From Syngnathus acus (lineage: Eukaryota; Chordata; Actinopteri; Syngnathiformes; Syngnathidae): 64,000 bases of DNA. The stretch lies in contig NC_051091.1 of NCBI RefSeq assembly GCF_901709675.1, positions 1,609,967 to 1,673,966 of the forward strand, written 5' to 3'. The notes beneath the pieces are model-generated. The model was given only the letters and a program-made list of their open reading frames with translations, made no database searches and was not told the DNA's origin. The position numbers and the translations under genes were made by a program. Shown piece by piece: positions 11,341 through 23,657 of this stretch; the stretch's first letter is position 1, and each line of letters begins with the position of its first letter.

Positions 11341-14300
11341 CTCACTCTGATTGGGGAGGATTGATCCCCAGCTCTTCTGCCCTGAGTGGCTTGACCTGGA
11401 TACCTAGCGGTGTTAACGAAGGGTCAATGCGACTCAGGGGGTACGTATGCGGCCCCCCTGAGTTCCGACTCTAGGAACAATGCACGCAGGGTGTGGTGGT
11501 CCAGAGTGGAAGGACCTTAATCGAGGCTCAGTCTTCTATGAGGGTTAGCCTCGCTCATGCAACAGCACATTGCACCACACACGTTAATATTGGACTCTAA
11601 ATGGTGACCTGAAACAGGTTCCAAATTGTTCCCCCTAATATTCACGTCCCCTAGTCCAGCTTAGGTGACTAGGCCGAGGACGCACCGGGACCTAGGCGAT
11701 TTAGAGTAGGGTTTCTTTTTCAGCCATTCCCTCCACAGGTATTGCAATACAGGTGAGTTCCCTCTAGGTACTTTGACTTCCCTGGAGCCTCGCGATGGAG
11801 GAAGCACAGCAAAGTTGGAGGAATGGATCCAGCATCTCCTTAGGTCGTGCGTTGACATGGGACAAAGAAGATTGCTCAAGAAGAAAGAAGCCTTTTTTTC
11901 TAGGTACAACCGGGAGGAGAGCACTGGGGAGGCACTGCTTAGTCAGGGCTGGCTCCAGTGCTCTTGAACCCCGATCGGAGGAGAAAGGCAGCGGTTCACC
12001 GCGGCTGGTTCTCACTCTGATTGGGGAGGATTGATCCCCAGCTCTTCTGCCCTGAGTGGCTTGACCTGGATACCTAGCGGTGTTAACGAAGGGTCAATGC
12101 GACTCAGGGGGTACGTATGCGGCCCCCCTGAGTTCCGACTCTAGGAACAATGCACGCAGGGTGTGGTGGTCCAGAGTGGAAGGACCTTAATCGAGGCTCA
12201 GTCTTCTATGAGGGTTAGCCTCGCTCATGCAACAGCACATTGCACCACACACGTTAATATTGGACTCTAAATGGTGACCTGAAACAGGTTCCAAATTGTT
12301 CCCCCTAATATTCACGTCCCCTAGTCCAGCTTAGGTGACTAGGCCGAGGACGCACCGGGACCTAGGCGATTTAGAGTAGGGTTTCTTTTTCAGCCATTCC
12401 CTCCACAGGTATTGCAATACAGGTGAGTTCCCTCTAGGTACTTTGACTTCCCTGGAGCCTCGCGATGGAGGAAGCACAGCAAAGTTGGAGGAATGGATCC
12501 AGCATCTCCTTAGGTCGTGCGTTGACATGGGACAAAGAAGATTGCTCAAGAAGAAAGAAGCCTTTTTTTCTAGGTACAACCGGGAGGAGAGCACTGGGGA
12601 GGCACTGCTTAGTCAAGGCTGGCTCCAGTGCTCTTGAACCCCGATCAGAAGAGAAAGGCAGCGGTTCACCGCGGCTAGTTCTCACTCTGATTGGGGAGGA
12701 TTGATCCCCAGCTCTTCTGCCCTGAGTGGCTTGACCTGGATACCTAGCGGTGTTAACGAAAGGTCAATGCGACTCAGGGGGTACGTATGCGGCCCCCCTG
12801 AGTTCCGACTCTAGGAACAATGCACGCAGGGTGTGGTGGTCCAGAGCGGAAGGACCTTAATCGAGGCTCAGTCTTCTATGAGGGTTAGCCTCGCTCATGC
12901 AACAGCACATTGCACCACACACGTTAATATTGGATTCTAAATGGTGACCTGGAACAGGTTCCAAATTCTTCCCCCTAATATTCACGTCCCCTAGTCCAGC
13001 TTAGGTGACTAGGCCGAGGATGCACCGGGACCTAGGCGATGAAGAGTAGGGTTTCTTTTTCAGCCATTCCCTCCACAGGTATTGCAATACAGGTGAGTTC
13101 CCTCTAGGTACTTTGAAGATTGCTCAAGAAGAAAGAAGCTTTTTTTTTGTAGGTACAACCGGGAGGAGAGCACTGGGGAGGCACTGCTTAGTCAGGGCTG
13201 GCTCCAGTGCTCTTGAACCCCGATCAGAGGAGAAAGGCAGCGGTTCACCGCGGCTGGTTCTCACTCTGATTGGGGAGGATTGATCCCCAGCTCTTCTGCC
13301 CTGAGTGGCTTGACCTGGATACCTAGCGGTGTTAACGAAGGGTCAATGCGACTCAGGGGGTACGTATGCGGCCCCCCTGAGTTCCGACTCTAGGAACAAT
13401 GCACGCAGGGTGTGGTGGTCCAGAGCGGAAGGACCTTAATCGAGGCTCAGTCTTCTATGAGGGTTAGCCTCGCTCATGCAACAGCACATTGCACCACACA
13501 CGTTAATATTGGACTCTAAATGGTGACCTGGAACAGGTTCCAAATTCTTCCCCCTAATATTCACGTCCCCTAGTCCAGCTTAGGTGACTAGGCCGAGGAC
13601 GCACCGGGACCTAGGCGATGTAGAGTAGGGTTTCTTTTTCAGCCATTCCCTCCACAGGTATTGCAATACAGGTGAGTTCCCTCTAGGTACTTTGACTTCC
13701 TTGGAGCCTCGCGATGGAGGAAGCACAGCAAAGTTGGAGGAATGGATCCAGCATCTCCTTAGGTCGTGCGTTGACATGGGACAAAGAAGATTGCTCAAGA
13801 AGAAAGAAGCCTTTTTTTGTAGGTACCACCGGGAGGAGAGCACTGGGGAGGCACTGCTTAGTCAGGGCTGGCTCCAGTGCTCTTGAACCCCGATCAGAGG
13901 AGAAAGGCAGCGGTTCACCGCGGCTGGTTCTCACTCTGATTGGGGAGGATTGATCCCCAGCTCTTCTGCCCTGAGTGGCTTGACCTGGAAACCTAGCGGT
14001 GTTAACGAAAGGTCAATGCGGCTCAGGGGGTACGTATGCGGCCCCCCTGAGTTCCGACTCTAGGAACAATGCACGCAGGGTGTGGTGGTCCAGAGCGGAA
14101 GGACCTTAATCGACGCTCAGTCTTCTATGAGGGTTAGCCTCGCTCATGCAACAGCACATTGCACCACACACGTTAATATTGGACTCTAAATGGTGACCTG
14201 GAAGAGGTTCCAAATTCTTCCCCCTAATATTCACGTCCCCTAGTCCAGCTTAGGTGACTAGGCCGAGGATGCACCGGGACCTAGGCGATGTAGAGTAGGG

Positions 14301-15582
14301 TTTCTTTTTCAGCCATTCCCTCCACAGGTATTGCAATACAGGTGAGTTCCCTCTAGGTACTTTGACTTCCCTGGAGCCTCGCGATGGAGGAAGCACAGCA
14401 AAGTTGGAGGAATGGATCCAGCATCTCCTTAGGTCGTGCATTGACATGGGACAAAGAAGATTGCTCAAGAAGAAAGAAGCCTTTTTTTGTAGGTACAACC
14501 GGGAGGAGAGCACTGGGGAGGCACTGCTTAGTCAGGGCTGGCTCCAGTGCTCTTGAACCCCGATCAGAGGAGAAAGGCAGCGGTTCACCGCGGCTGGTTC
14601 TCACTCTGATTGGGGAGGATTGATCCCCAGCTCTTCTGCCCTGAGTGGCTTGACCTGGAAACCTAGCGGTGTTAACGAAAGGTCAATGCGGCTCAGGGGG
14701 TACGTATGCGGCCCCCCTGAGTTCCGACTCTAGGAACAATGCACGCAGGGTGTGGTGGTCCAGAGCGGAAGGACCTTAATCGACGCTCAGTCTTCTATGA
14801 GGGTTAGCCTCGCTCATGCAACAGCACATTGCACCACACACGTTAATATTGGACTCTAAATGGTGACCTGGAAGAGGTTCCAAATTCTTCCCCCTAATAT
14901 TCACGTCCCCTAGTCCAGCTTAGGTGACTAGGCCGAGGATGCACCGGGACCTAGGCGATGTAGAGTAGGGTTTCTTTTTCAGCCATTCCCTCCACAGGTA
15001 TTGCAATACAGGTGAGTTCCCTCTAGGTACTTTGACTTCCCTGGAGCCTCGCGATGGAGGAAGCACAGCAAAGTTGGAGGAATGGATCCAGCATCTCCTT
15101 AGGTCGTGCGTTGACATGGGACAAAGAAGATTGCTCAAGAAGAAAGAAGCCTTTTTTTGTAGGTACAACCGGGAGGAGAGCACTGGGGAGGCACTGCTTA
15201 GTCAGGGCTGGCTCCAGTGCTCTTGAACCCCGATCAGAGGAGAAAGGCAGCGGTTCACCGCGGCTGGTTCTCACTCTGATTGGGGAGGATTGATCCCCAG
15301 CTCTTCTGCCCTGAGTGGCTTGACCTGGAAACCTAGCGGTGTTAACGAAAGGTCAATGCGGCTCAGGGGGTACGTATGCGGCCCCCCTGAGTTCCGACTC
15401 TAGGAACAATACACGCAGGGTGTGGTGGTCCAGAGCGGAAGGACCTTAATCGAGGCTCAGTCTTCTATGAGGGTTAGCCTTGCTCATGCAACAGCACATT
15501 GCACTACACACGTTAATATTGGACTCTAAACCTAGCGGTGTTAACGAAGGGTCATTGCGACTCAGGGAGTACGTATGCGGCA
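11341..15582. repeat. Tandem array of a 670-bp unit
   Basis: The anchor CTCACTCTGATTGGGG recurs at 11341, 12011, 12681, 13260, 13930, 14600 and 15270. The spacings are 670, 670, 579, 670, 670 and 670. Copies differ at only a handful of positions. The third copy (12681-13259) has lost about 91 bases. The seventh stops near 15530 and is followed by a 52-base return to an earlier part of the unit (15531-15582). Each unit holds a strong hairpin (10-bp stem, first copy 11432-11463) and shorter inverted repeats. Open frames of 64-87 codons recur on both strands because the copies are nearly identical, and they resemble no protein I know. No transposase, reverse transcriptase or rRNA/snRNA match is apparent. 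Confidence 0.92.
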
Positions 15583-18500
15583 GGGATATGCGGTCAGAGG
15601 AGGCAAGGGAGGCTACAACGTCAGTCCCTCCCCAGTCATGAACCTCACCGCACGTCACTGCAGCACACTCATCCAAAACTGAAAACTGTCCGCAGCCATG
15701 GTAACAAATCGAGTGAATAGTCAAGTGCAGTCTGTTTTTTTTTTTTTACTTTGCAACACGTACATACAAAGTGAAGGCCAGAGTCTATTTTTAAGAGATA
15801 TTCTTTTAGTTCAGTTAAAGTTAGAAAGGCTAAAAGCTTTAAGGCCAGGTGGATGCAGACCCATTACTAAAAGAAAGTTTGTTGTGTAAGCAAACGTTTT
15901 TGTTTATTCCCCCGAAACAGGATAAACTGTTTGTAAAATGAATGGCTGGATTCGCAATAGTATCCTCAACTAGCAAAATGTCAGTGGAATTATCCAAAGT
16001 CTCATTGGAAAAGTCCATAGCTCAGTCAGTGACGACCACCAATTCGAATTTGCGATGGTAAATATTAAACAGGCTTAAGTTTATCATTGCCAATCCTTTT
16101 CAGGAAAGGAAAATCGCTCAGGAGATCCTACAAATCTTCAATTTTGGTATATATACTTTTAAAACTTGAGGGGGTCAGTCCTTGGCTGGAGGCATTCAAA
16201 TCTGTCAGGGGTTATTGTCATCATCCTCCTTTGCTGATGGCACAATGGGAAACATGGAGTAGTGCCCAGTCCTTTCACTGACACATACACTCAACACACA
16301 CACATGTGCACACACTTACACATGCACTGCTTATCCTCTCTGATTCTCTGCAGCGTGTTAAATGAATCTGCTCTCAATCTTCACGCTAATGTGTCGATGT
16401 TGTGCTGTGCGTTCGCTTGTCGTACGAATTACCTGTTTATTTATAGACAGTCGTTTTCCGCTGACAAGCACGGGGAAACGTCTTCCTGTCTTTCTGGGAA
16501 TGTTATTTTGTGGACAAACAGGACAGCCGCTTCCTTGAGGTCAGCGTCAGAGCATTCAAACTCTCTGAGGGGGAAATAAAAAATTGAAGCACTTTCCCAT
16601 ACTTAAAGAAGACACTCCATTAAGTACACCTCTACATGCACAAATAAATAGATAAGCATTACATTAGAGATACATATTTTGAACTGTACTCATCCTTTAC
16701 ACACTGCCGGGGAGGTGAGTCTCTTCCCATAAAGATTAAAGCAAAGCAGACTTTGCACTGTAGACTTCTGTGGTGTCATCACTGAAAGACATTCAAGAAA
16801 AAGTCAGTGAAAACCAAAAATGTCTCACAAGATTTGACTCTGTGAGAAAGAATATACGTTTGGGAATTTGGTAGCCGCGGAAGGGCTTCTCCTGCTGCCG
16901 CTGGTGTATCTGCCTATTTGGTTACAAAAACGTAGACTAGATTGAAAACTTCTTAAAACACCTTCTAATCATGTGTAGGTTGTGTAATGCAATTTCTTTT
17001 TCTTTTTTTTTTTTAATGGAGGCGCAGGCTTACAGTATGACAACACCGTAGGACCCGGAATCCTAAAGATGCAAGCTGCGACCCCTGTATGCAGTGTTTG
17101 TTGCGTTTCCTGTATTCGGTGGAGGCGGCGTCCTCTCTGTGGCTTGCATGGCGAATGTTCATGTGTCATGGTTGTCTTTTCCCCTGGAGGATCATCAGCC
17201 AGCTCCTTCATACTATGTCACTCTTAACATGCTGTGAAGAAGTGACGCTGTTAGATCACTGGTGTCCAAACTACGGCCCGTGGGCCATTTGCAGTGGTGA
17301 CTCATTTCATGCGTGAAAAACATTCTTGGAGATTTCAAAGTGGTCCTTTATTTTTCTGAATGTGGCTTTTGGTGAGAAAAGTTGGACATTTTTGTGTTAA
17401 ACCTAAAATATATATTTATATGTGTATATATATATGGCGTGCGCATCCTCATCCCGGCCACAGGGATCATCAGACTTGCGCCTCTTCACTTGGTTTCATT
17501 AGATGTGGCGTTTGTTTTTTTGCCGACTCAGCACTCGTCGCAGCGGCGTGAATCGTCCCTCACTTGGCCCCCGCCCACCCCAAGGGAGCGAAGGGTGTCA
17601 TCGTCTCTGTCACGGTCACGAAAGACGCGAGGTGAGCAATGCGGAGGAGCTTGGCTGATTGAGGGCAAGCGCGCCCAGGCGTACAGTGCACAGAGATGGC
17701 GGCCCGTCATAAATGCATCAGCGCCGAGATGAAGAAGGGTTAGGGGAAGGAGGAGGTTGCCATGGCGACACTGCTCCGAGATCAACACTCGAGTGTTATG
17801 CTAAAACATGACTTACCATTACTTTTAGTTGGCTTAAAGGAAAAACAATGTTTATCACAACAAAGCAGCAAATGTTCAAATGAAAAACTAATAAAAACAT
17901 CACACACTTGGCTGAAGGTGGAAGACGTGCAATCACGGCTGACACCAAGGTGCTCTAAAAGCAGCCACACCAGCCGGAAGCCCTGGTCCACTCATTGGCT
18001 GTCAAGTCTGACTAAAGAGATCAAATCAAATCCACACCTTCTCACGAGTCCCCCTTTCTCCGTGTAACGTGCGAGCACTCTCATTCAACAACGAGGCACT
18101 CTAAAGTGGCCGTGTCACTGCTGAAAGGAAGATTCATATTTGGGAAGTAAGCAAGCATACTAGCTAGCTTACTAACTGCACATGGCATTTGTGCATGGCA
18201 TTCACAATTGAGTACTGCATAGCTCGCAGTCTATACAAGTGTATTACGTGTCTTTTTAGGGTATTGCCGTCGTAACAGATGTGACATCATGTCTGGCCTC
18301 TGAACATAAAGGAGCTCGAGTGTGACCTCCATTTCAAGCGTCTTTGGCAGAGGCATTCATAGAAGGCAAAGTAGGCATCCCGTCTTCAATGTGCACCAGT
18401 AACCTGATTACCCGGTTGTCACTCCGGATAAGGACCAGGCTTTTGGGATGCTTCTGGGATTCTCAGTCTGTGGCAGAAATCTTGGGATGTTCTCGGGAAA

Positions 18501-18922
18501 GGATGTTAGCTCATGCATGGAAGGAAAACCTAACGAGCTAAGAGGAAGCACGGTTAGCACTAATTTTTAGGGCTTGGTTTAAAGTTGGGTGCTAATGGTT
18601 GACTTCAGTTTTAGGGTTGAGTTAGCGCGAGTGTCAGAGATAAGGGTTAGGTTATGCTTGTGTCAGGTGGAATTTGGATATCTTAAAGTTTCCCCATCTA
18701 AATTAAAAATGATGTTCCTGCGAACAATCTTTCAGTTTCCTCTTTGGGAATGTTCCTTAGACACGTGGAGCAATGTGACTAAAAGGAGTAGGCAGGGGAA
18801 GGCAACAGGATACGATCAGGGGGTGGACCTTGCTGATTCGCATTTCCACTTCCATTCCCTTTCTCTCCACTTTGCTCCACTTGACTTCATCTTTGTCTTC
18901 CAGTCTCCGCACTCACTGACAG
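15583..18922. other. Spacer upstream of the first recognised anks1a exon
   Basis: Contains the right-hand copy of the 32-bp flank repeat (15628-15659), a small inverted-repeat element (17263-17388), and a GC-richer block at about 17440-17780. That block has a consensus splice donor (GCGAG|GTGAGC near 17632) and an RFX X-box-like site at 17756-17769; it could be a 5' exon and promoter for anks1a. No ankyrin-repeat exon was found. Confidence 0.35.
17263..17388. mobile_element. Short non-autonomous DNA-transposon-like element
   Basis: The 126-bp block opens TGTCCAAACTACGGCCC and closes with AAAAGTTGGACA, giving imperfect terminal inverted repeats (TGTCCAAACT against TGTCCAACTT). This start and end pattern is common in interspersed repeats of fish and other vertebrates. 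No coding capacity. Confidence 0.5.
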
Positions 18923-20454
18923 ATCCTGGATTTCCTTGTAGAGCTGGAGAAGGAACCACCCTGGCATAAAACAATGGCGCTATGCACGCCAAGTATGGAT
19001 CCCTCTAAAGCCATCCCAACTGACGAGAAGGAGCCTGGCGAGGTTTCAGCCGGGTTGACGCCGCCCGCCGTCAACCTGAGGCTGACCCGAAGTTTGTCCA
19101 AGTCGGACTCGGACTTGTTGGCGCCGCCGCTCGGGGAAGACGACGGAGGTCATACTGCTCGGAGCGGATCCGTGTCCAAGTGCAAGCAGAGCCAGCCCTC
19201 CAAGGAGCGAATGCCTTCCTTCGCCTCGGAGTGGGATGAGGTAATCCACGATCTGGCTTTGAAACTACGACCGGAGGCCGATAAAAGGGTTAGTGTGGGA
19301 AGAGGGCAAGGCGTTGCGTTTTGGAAAAGTGAGGAAGGAAGTCCCGCGGAGGTTGCCATGGTAACACCTGCGGGCCGCCGCTCTGGCGTGCAAGCGACTC
19401 GGTGACTGGCGGCATTCTCCGTGTAGCATCCAGGGCTAATTGGGCCTCTGCTGTCATGACACATCCACTCAGTGTGTTATGAACACTACCCTCTCTCACC
19501 ATCGAGGGCAGTGGCGAGCACCAACCATGGCAAATCTAGAGAGCAAAAGCCGCAGCCAGAATATTCAGAGGTTTGAAGGCAGTAGCTGCAAAAATAACTA
19601 TCATCATTATTATGACTGTTATATTTAATAATGACTACTAAAACTTTTTTCCCTTAACATTGATTGAATTATTGTACAATAATAATAATGATGACAATAA
19701 TGAGCATGTATTATGTACTACAAATTGTGTACTATAATGTAAATATAAATTATCATTATAAACATGCAAGTAAAAAAAACTTTTTAAAATCATTGCAACA
19801 ATACAATAATGTAAAAATATAAACGTTTAGAGAAGCCATCTCGTTCATGACAATAATAATAAATACAACTATTAATTCTATTTTTTATTTTGATAATTGC
19901 TACTGTTATTATTGCCAGTTTAGGTACATATTTAAGGATTAACTGATGATGATTGCTTATTTTCATCAGCATTCGAGGAGAGTATAATGACAACTACAAA
20001 AAAATATTACCGACATAAAAGGTGTCGTGATGTTTTATAATTGGCTTGACATTTTCAAGTAAAGTGTTTATGCAAAAAATAAAAACCTCGAAAGTAAATT
20101 TCAAACAATATATGAATTAAACTAACACACACTCACACTCGTGTTTGACGTCGACAAGGTCACAGCCACTCTTGATCATCCACTTGACATTTGGCGGACA
20201 CGTTGAAGTTTGTGTTTGTGCACAAGTCGTCATTGTGTCATCACAGACAGACCCTTGCTTATCCCCCAGCCAGCCTCCTCTCTCCTTGACACCAGTGTTT
20301 ATTCAGGCTGTGCTGGGTGGGGTGTCCTGTTCTCAAGGGCATCCTGTTATTGCAGCTGCTCCCCGACTCTCTGATGGTGTGCGCGACACGTTTGGGCTAT
20401 TTGTGCACAAAGCTAAATATTTGTGTGTATTATCTTGGGAAGCCATATGACAAC

Positions 20455-20491
<37 letters not shown>

Positions 20492-20785
20492 TGACTCACT
20501 AAAGATATCCATCCATCTGTCTGTCCATCCGTCCGTCCCTCCATTGGCCCATCCACTGACTGCGCTTCTGTATTTCATAGACTCAATACGCTGTTTGTTA
20601 GCCACAGGTACATATGAAATAATAATTATGTATATTATATAGAATGCATAATAGTTATGTATCAATGAAAGACAATATACACCGTGTACGTACGTACATA
20701 TAGAATGTATACTGTATGTGCATATAATATTTATAAGACATGATAATCAAGTACAAATGAAAGACATTACTTGCTGTACATATGG

Positions 20786-20818
<33 letters not shown>

Positions 20819-23618
20819 GAACATTATATACTGTTTATGCATTTAGATATATACTATTCGACTCTGATTGTAATTTTGAATTGTAGCAAAACTAGTTGCC
20901 AACAGTCGACTGCTCATAAAAAAAAAAGTTGATTGAACCTCGCACATCCTGGAAGGCTTTAAAGGTTAAACACAAGGAGCGTTTCTCTGCTCTAAAAAAA
21001 AGACCTAATTGGACTGTTCTATTTTTTTCACAAAATGACCGTGTTGTTTTGGCAGCTTTAATAAGACAAATAATACGCTGCGGTCGTTTTGTATCCTCAG
21101 TGCGGATTTGGGTAGGCTAAAACAACTGTGTGCGTGTGCGTGGCCGTCCGTGCACTAGCACCACACTAGCGGCAGGCATATGTGATGTAATATTTAGTGT
21201 TTGAAAAAGCCCCATGCACTGGTTGGCTGCTGGTGGCATCAACACTGTGCAAGCTGAGCCTTGATTCATTTGGAAGGCAGGCGGGCGGGCGGGCACGTGG
21301 GACGCGTGGCACACCGCGCCTCAAGCAACGCAAAGCTCATATTCACTCCTTGAATTAGCCCACTTACATTCTAAAGCACATACAGTATACACACGCATGC
21401 ACACATACATACATGTATGACATCACATGCAACCTAAGTGCACCTTTATCGGAGTCTGTCATCAAAATGTCCCTTCAGTGGGAGGGTGTGATGATTTATT
21501 TAAGTGCTTGCCTATGTCATTATGAGTTGCACATACAGTGCTAAATATTTTACATTTAACGCATACGTATTCCCAAACATTAAGGACCGAGCAAAGTCTC
21601 ACTTGAATTTTTTTTTAATTTATGATTGAAATGCCTTTTTGGAGCATCAACATGGCCCAAAACTCACCAAATGACATTCTTTTAATCAATAATGTTGCCC
21701 ACTCAACATCCAATTGCAACCTGGTCATTTTTTGTTGTTGCTAATTTTGTTTTGCCCTCCTCCGGGTTTATCAGAGGATTTCTCAACCGTGGGCACGTTT
21801 GAGATTCTCGTGAGACGACTGGAACGACAACTGTGGGCATGTTAAGAAACTCCCAGTGAAACATTCCCAATGTATATTTACACAATTCATTTCAAGTTTA
21901 TGTAAAGTTTCTATATTTATATGGAAACACATTTACCGTACACGTAGAAAGCTTGCAATTTAAATAATTTGAAAAATCCTTTTGGGAATTATGAGGGCGC
22001 AAGGAAAGCATACATGTGACATGTACAACATTTGCCCCCGGGTGTTCGAACATACGTTGCAAACGTTCATATCAATGTGGGACACGCTACGTAGCTGGCT
22101 GAATGCTATAAAAAAAGGCCAAGATAAGTCAAGTGTTGAGTAATAAATAAATTGTCAAATAATAAATAAGACACAGATTAGAATTGAAATTGGATTATTC
22201 CTCATGAATGTCAGACACAACTTTTGTCCTTTCAAGTTTTATACAAAAGTGACAAACACTGAGCTATAAAATACAAAGTAAACGCAGAGCAGTGAATTAT
22301 ATTTGACATTATTAGTGCTGTTATTGGAGTGTGTGCCTCGTCAATATCCTTGTCCCATTGGCTAACGCTGGCCTATTTCTGCTGTGTGGGGCAAAAGAGC
22401 CCTCTGCCCCTACAGCCTTTTGAGCATCACCGCCTTATGTGTTTAAATCAGTTTTTAAACGTTGCTGACATTTCCATTAAAATGAAATATGACACGTCGT
22501 TTTATTTCCCAACAGATTGAGAAGATCATGGACCTGATCGGCGCCGGCATCAGGACGTCAGATAAGAAACAGGCGAGCTCAGGTAACATATTTTTTTTCC
22601 CCTCAATTTTATTCAAAAGACGCAGTGATTTTTATTTCTCCACCTTCCTACCACCCCAAGAGAAACGAACATAATTTATTGGTGTGCTAATAGGAAATGA
22701 CAAGTGGGGGCTTGGGGATTAAGTGAGACTTAGTCAGGAAGCCTTTACAGAGCTTCTTATTGCTCAGCGCCGCATTTATGATAGCCTAGTCGGGTTTATG
22801 CGCCGGGCACGGCACGCCTCGACCTTGTCACTGATAACATCGGCCCGAATTATTATTGCTGTTAAAAAAAAAAAAAATCTGATATACCTGAGACTAAGCT
22901 CGGATAGAACACAGACTGCCAAGGAAACGCTATCCTTATTTGGAGCTGCACCAAATGCTCATCTTTATAGATGCTCCCCATTAATATGCTTGCAGAGAAA
23001 TGAAGGAAAATGTATTTTTGGAATATGATATTAAACCCAGATTTGACTCGTCTATGACTGAAAGACACACAAGAGGCTTTCAATACAATCAATCGTATAA
23101 TGTCTCCCTCTTCCCTTGAAACGTCCTGCTCTGTGGTTATCATCACCCTTTTCTCAAAATTCCCCATTTCCTGAGCATTCTTGGTTCGAAGAACTACCCG
23201 AGCGCCTGGGGTTATTCTGGATTACATAAAAGCGAATACGCAATGTGTTTGTTCACCTTTTCCGCCTCAACAGACACACACATGACATATAACATAGGTG
23301 TACGTGCACTATTTATAAGCCAGTGTCCCACATTCAGCTGAGTCACGTTTGCTGCTCCGGAGGTTAGCGCCGTTGCGTTTTCCCTGCCATTATTCAAATG
23401 TGTGTCACGCGCTAAAGAGCCGTCGTTTCAGGAAGAGGAAGCGTGATACTGTGAGTGACGACACAATGTATGGATATCAATAGACTGTCAGATGCGTCAC
23501 TTGGAGAAAAAACGAAATCGCTGGGGTGTTCCGAGGACAACTCGGCAATGTTCTTGCATGTAAATCAGGTTAAAACAGAGCGACTGCAAGTATTAACAGT
23601 GCATAGTTTGTGGACAAA

Positions 23619-23657
<39 letters not shown>

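Noticed and set aside
11661-15293. Open frames of 64-87 codons repeated on both strands in each 670-bp unit
   Set aside because: They are conserved only because the copies are near-identical. Frames overlap on opposite strands, resemble no known protein, and the diverged left copy does not keep the same frame throughout.
11341-15582. CRISPR-like or rDNA array
   Set aside because: The unit is 670 bp without short spacers, and there is no 5S, 18S/28S or snRNA-like sequence.
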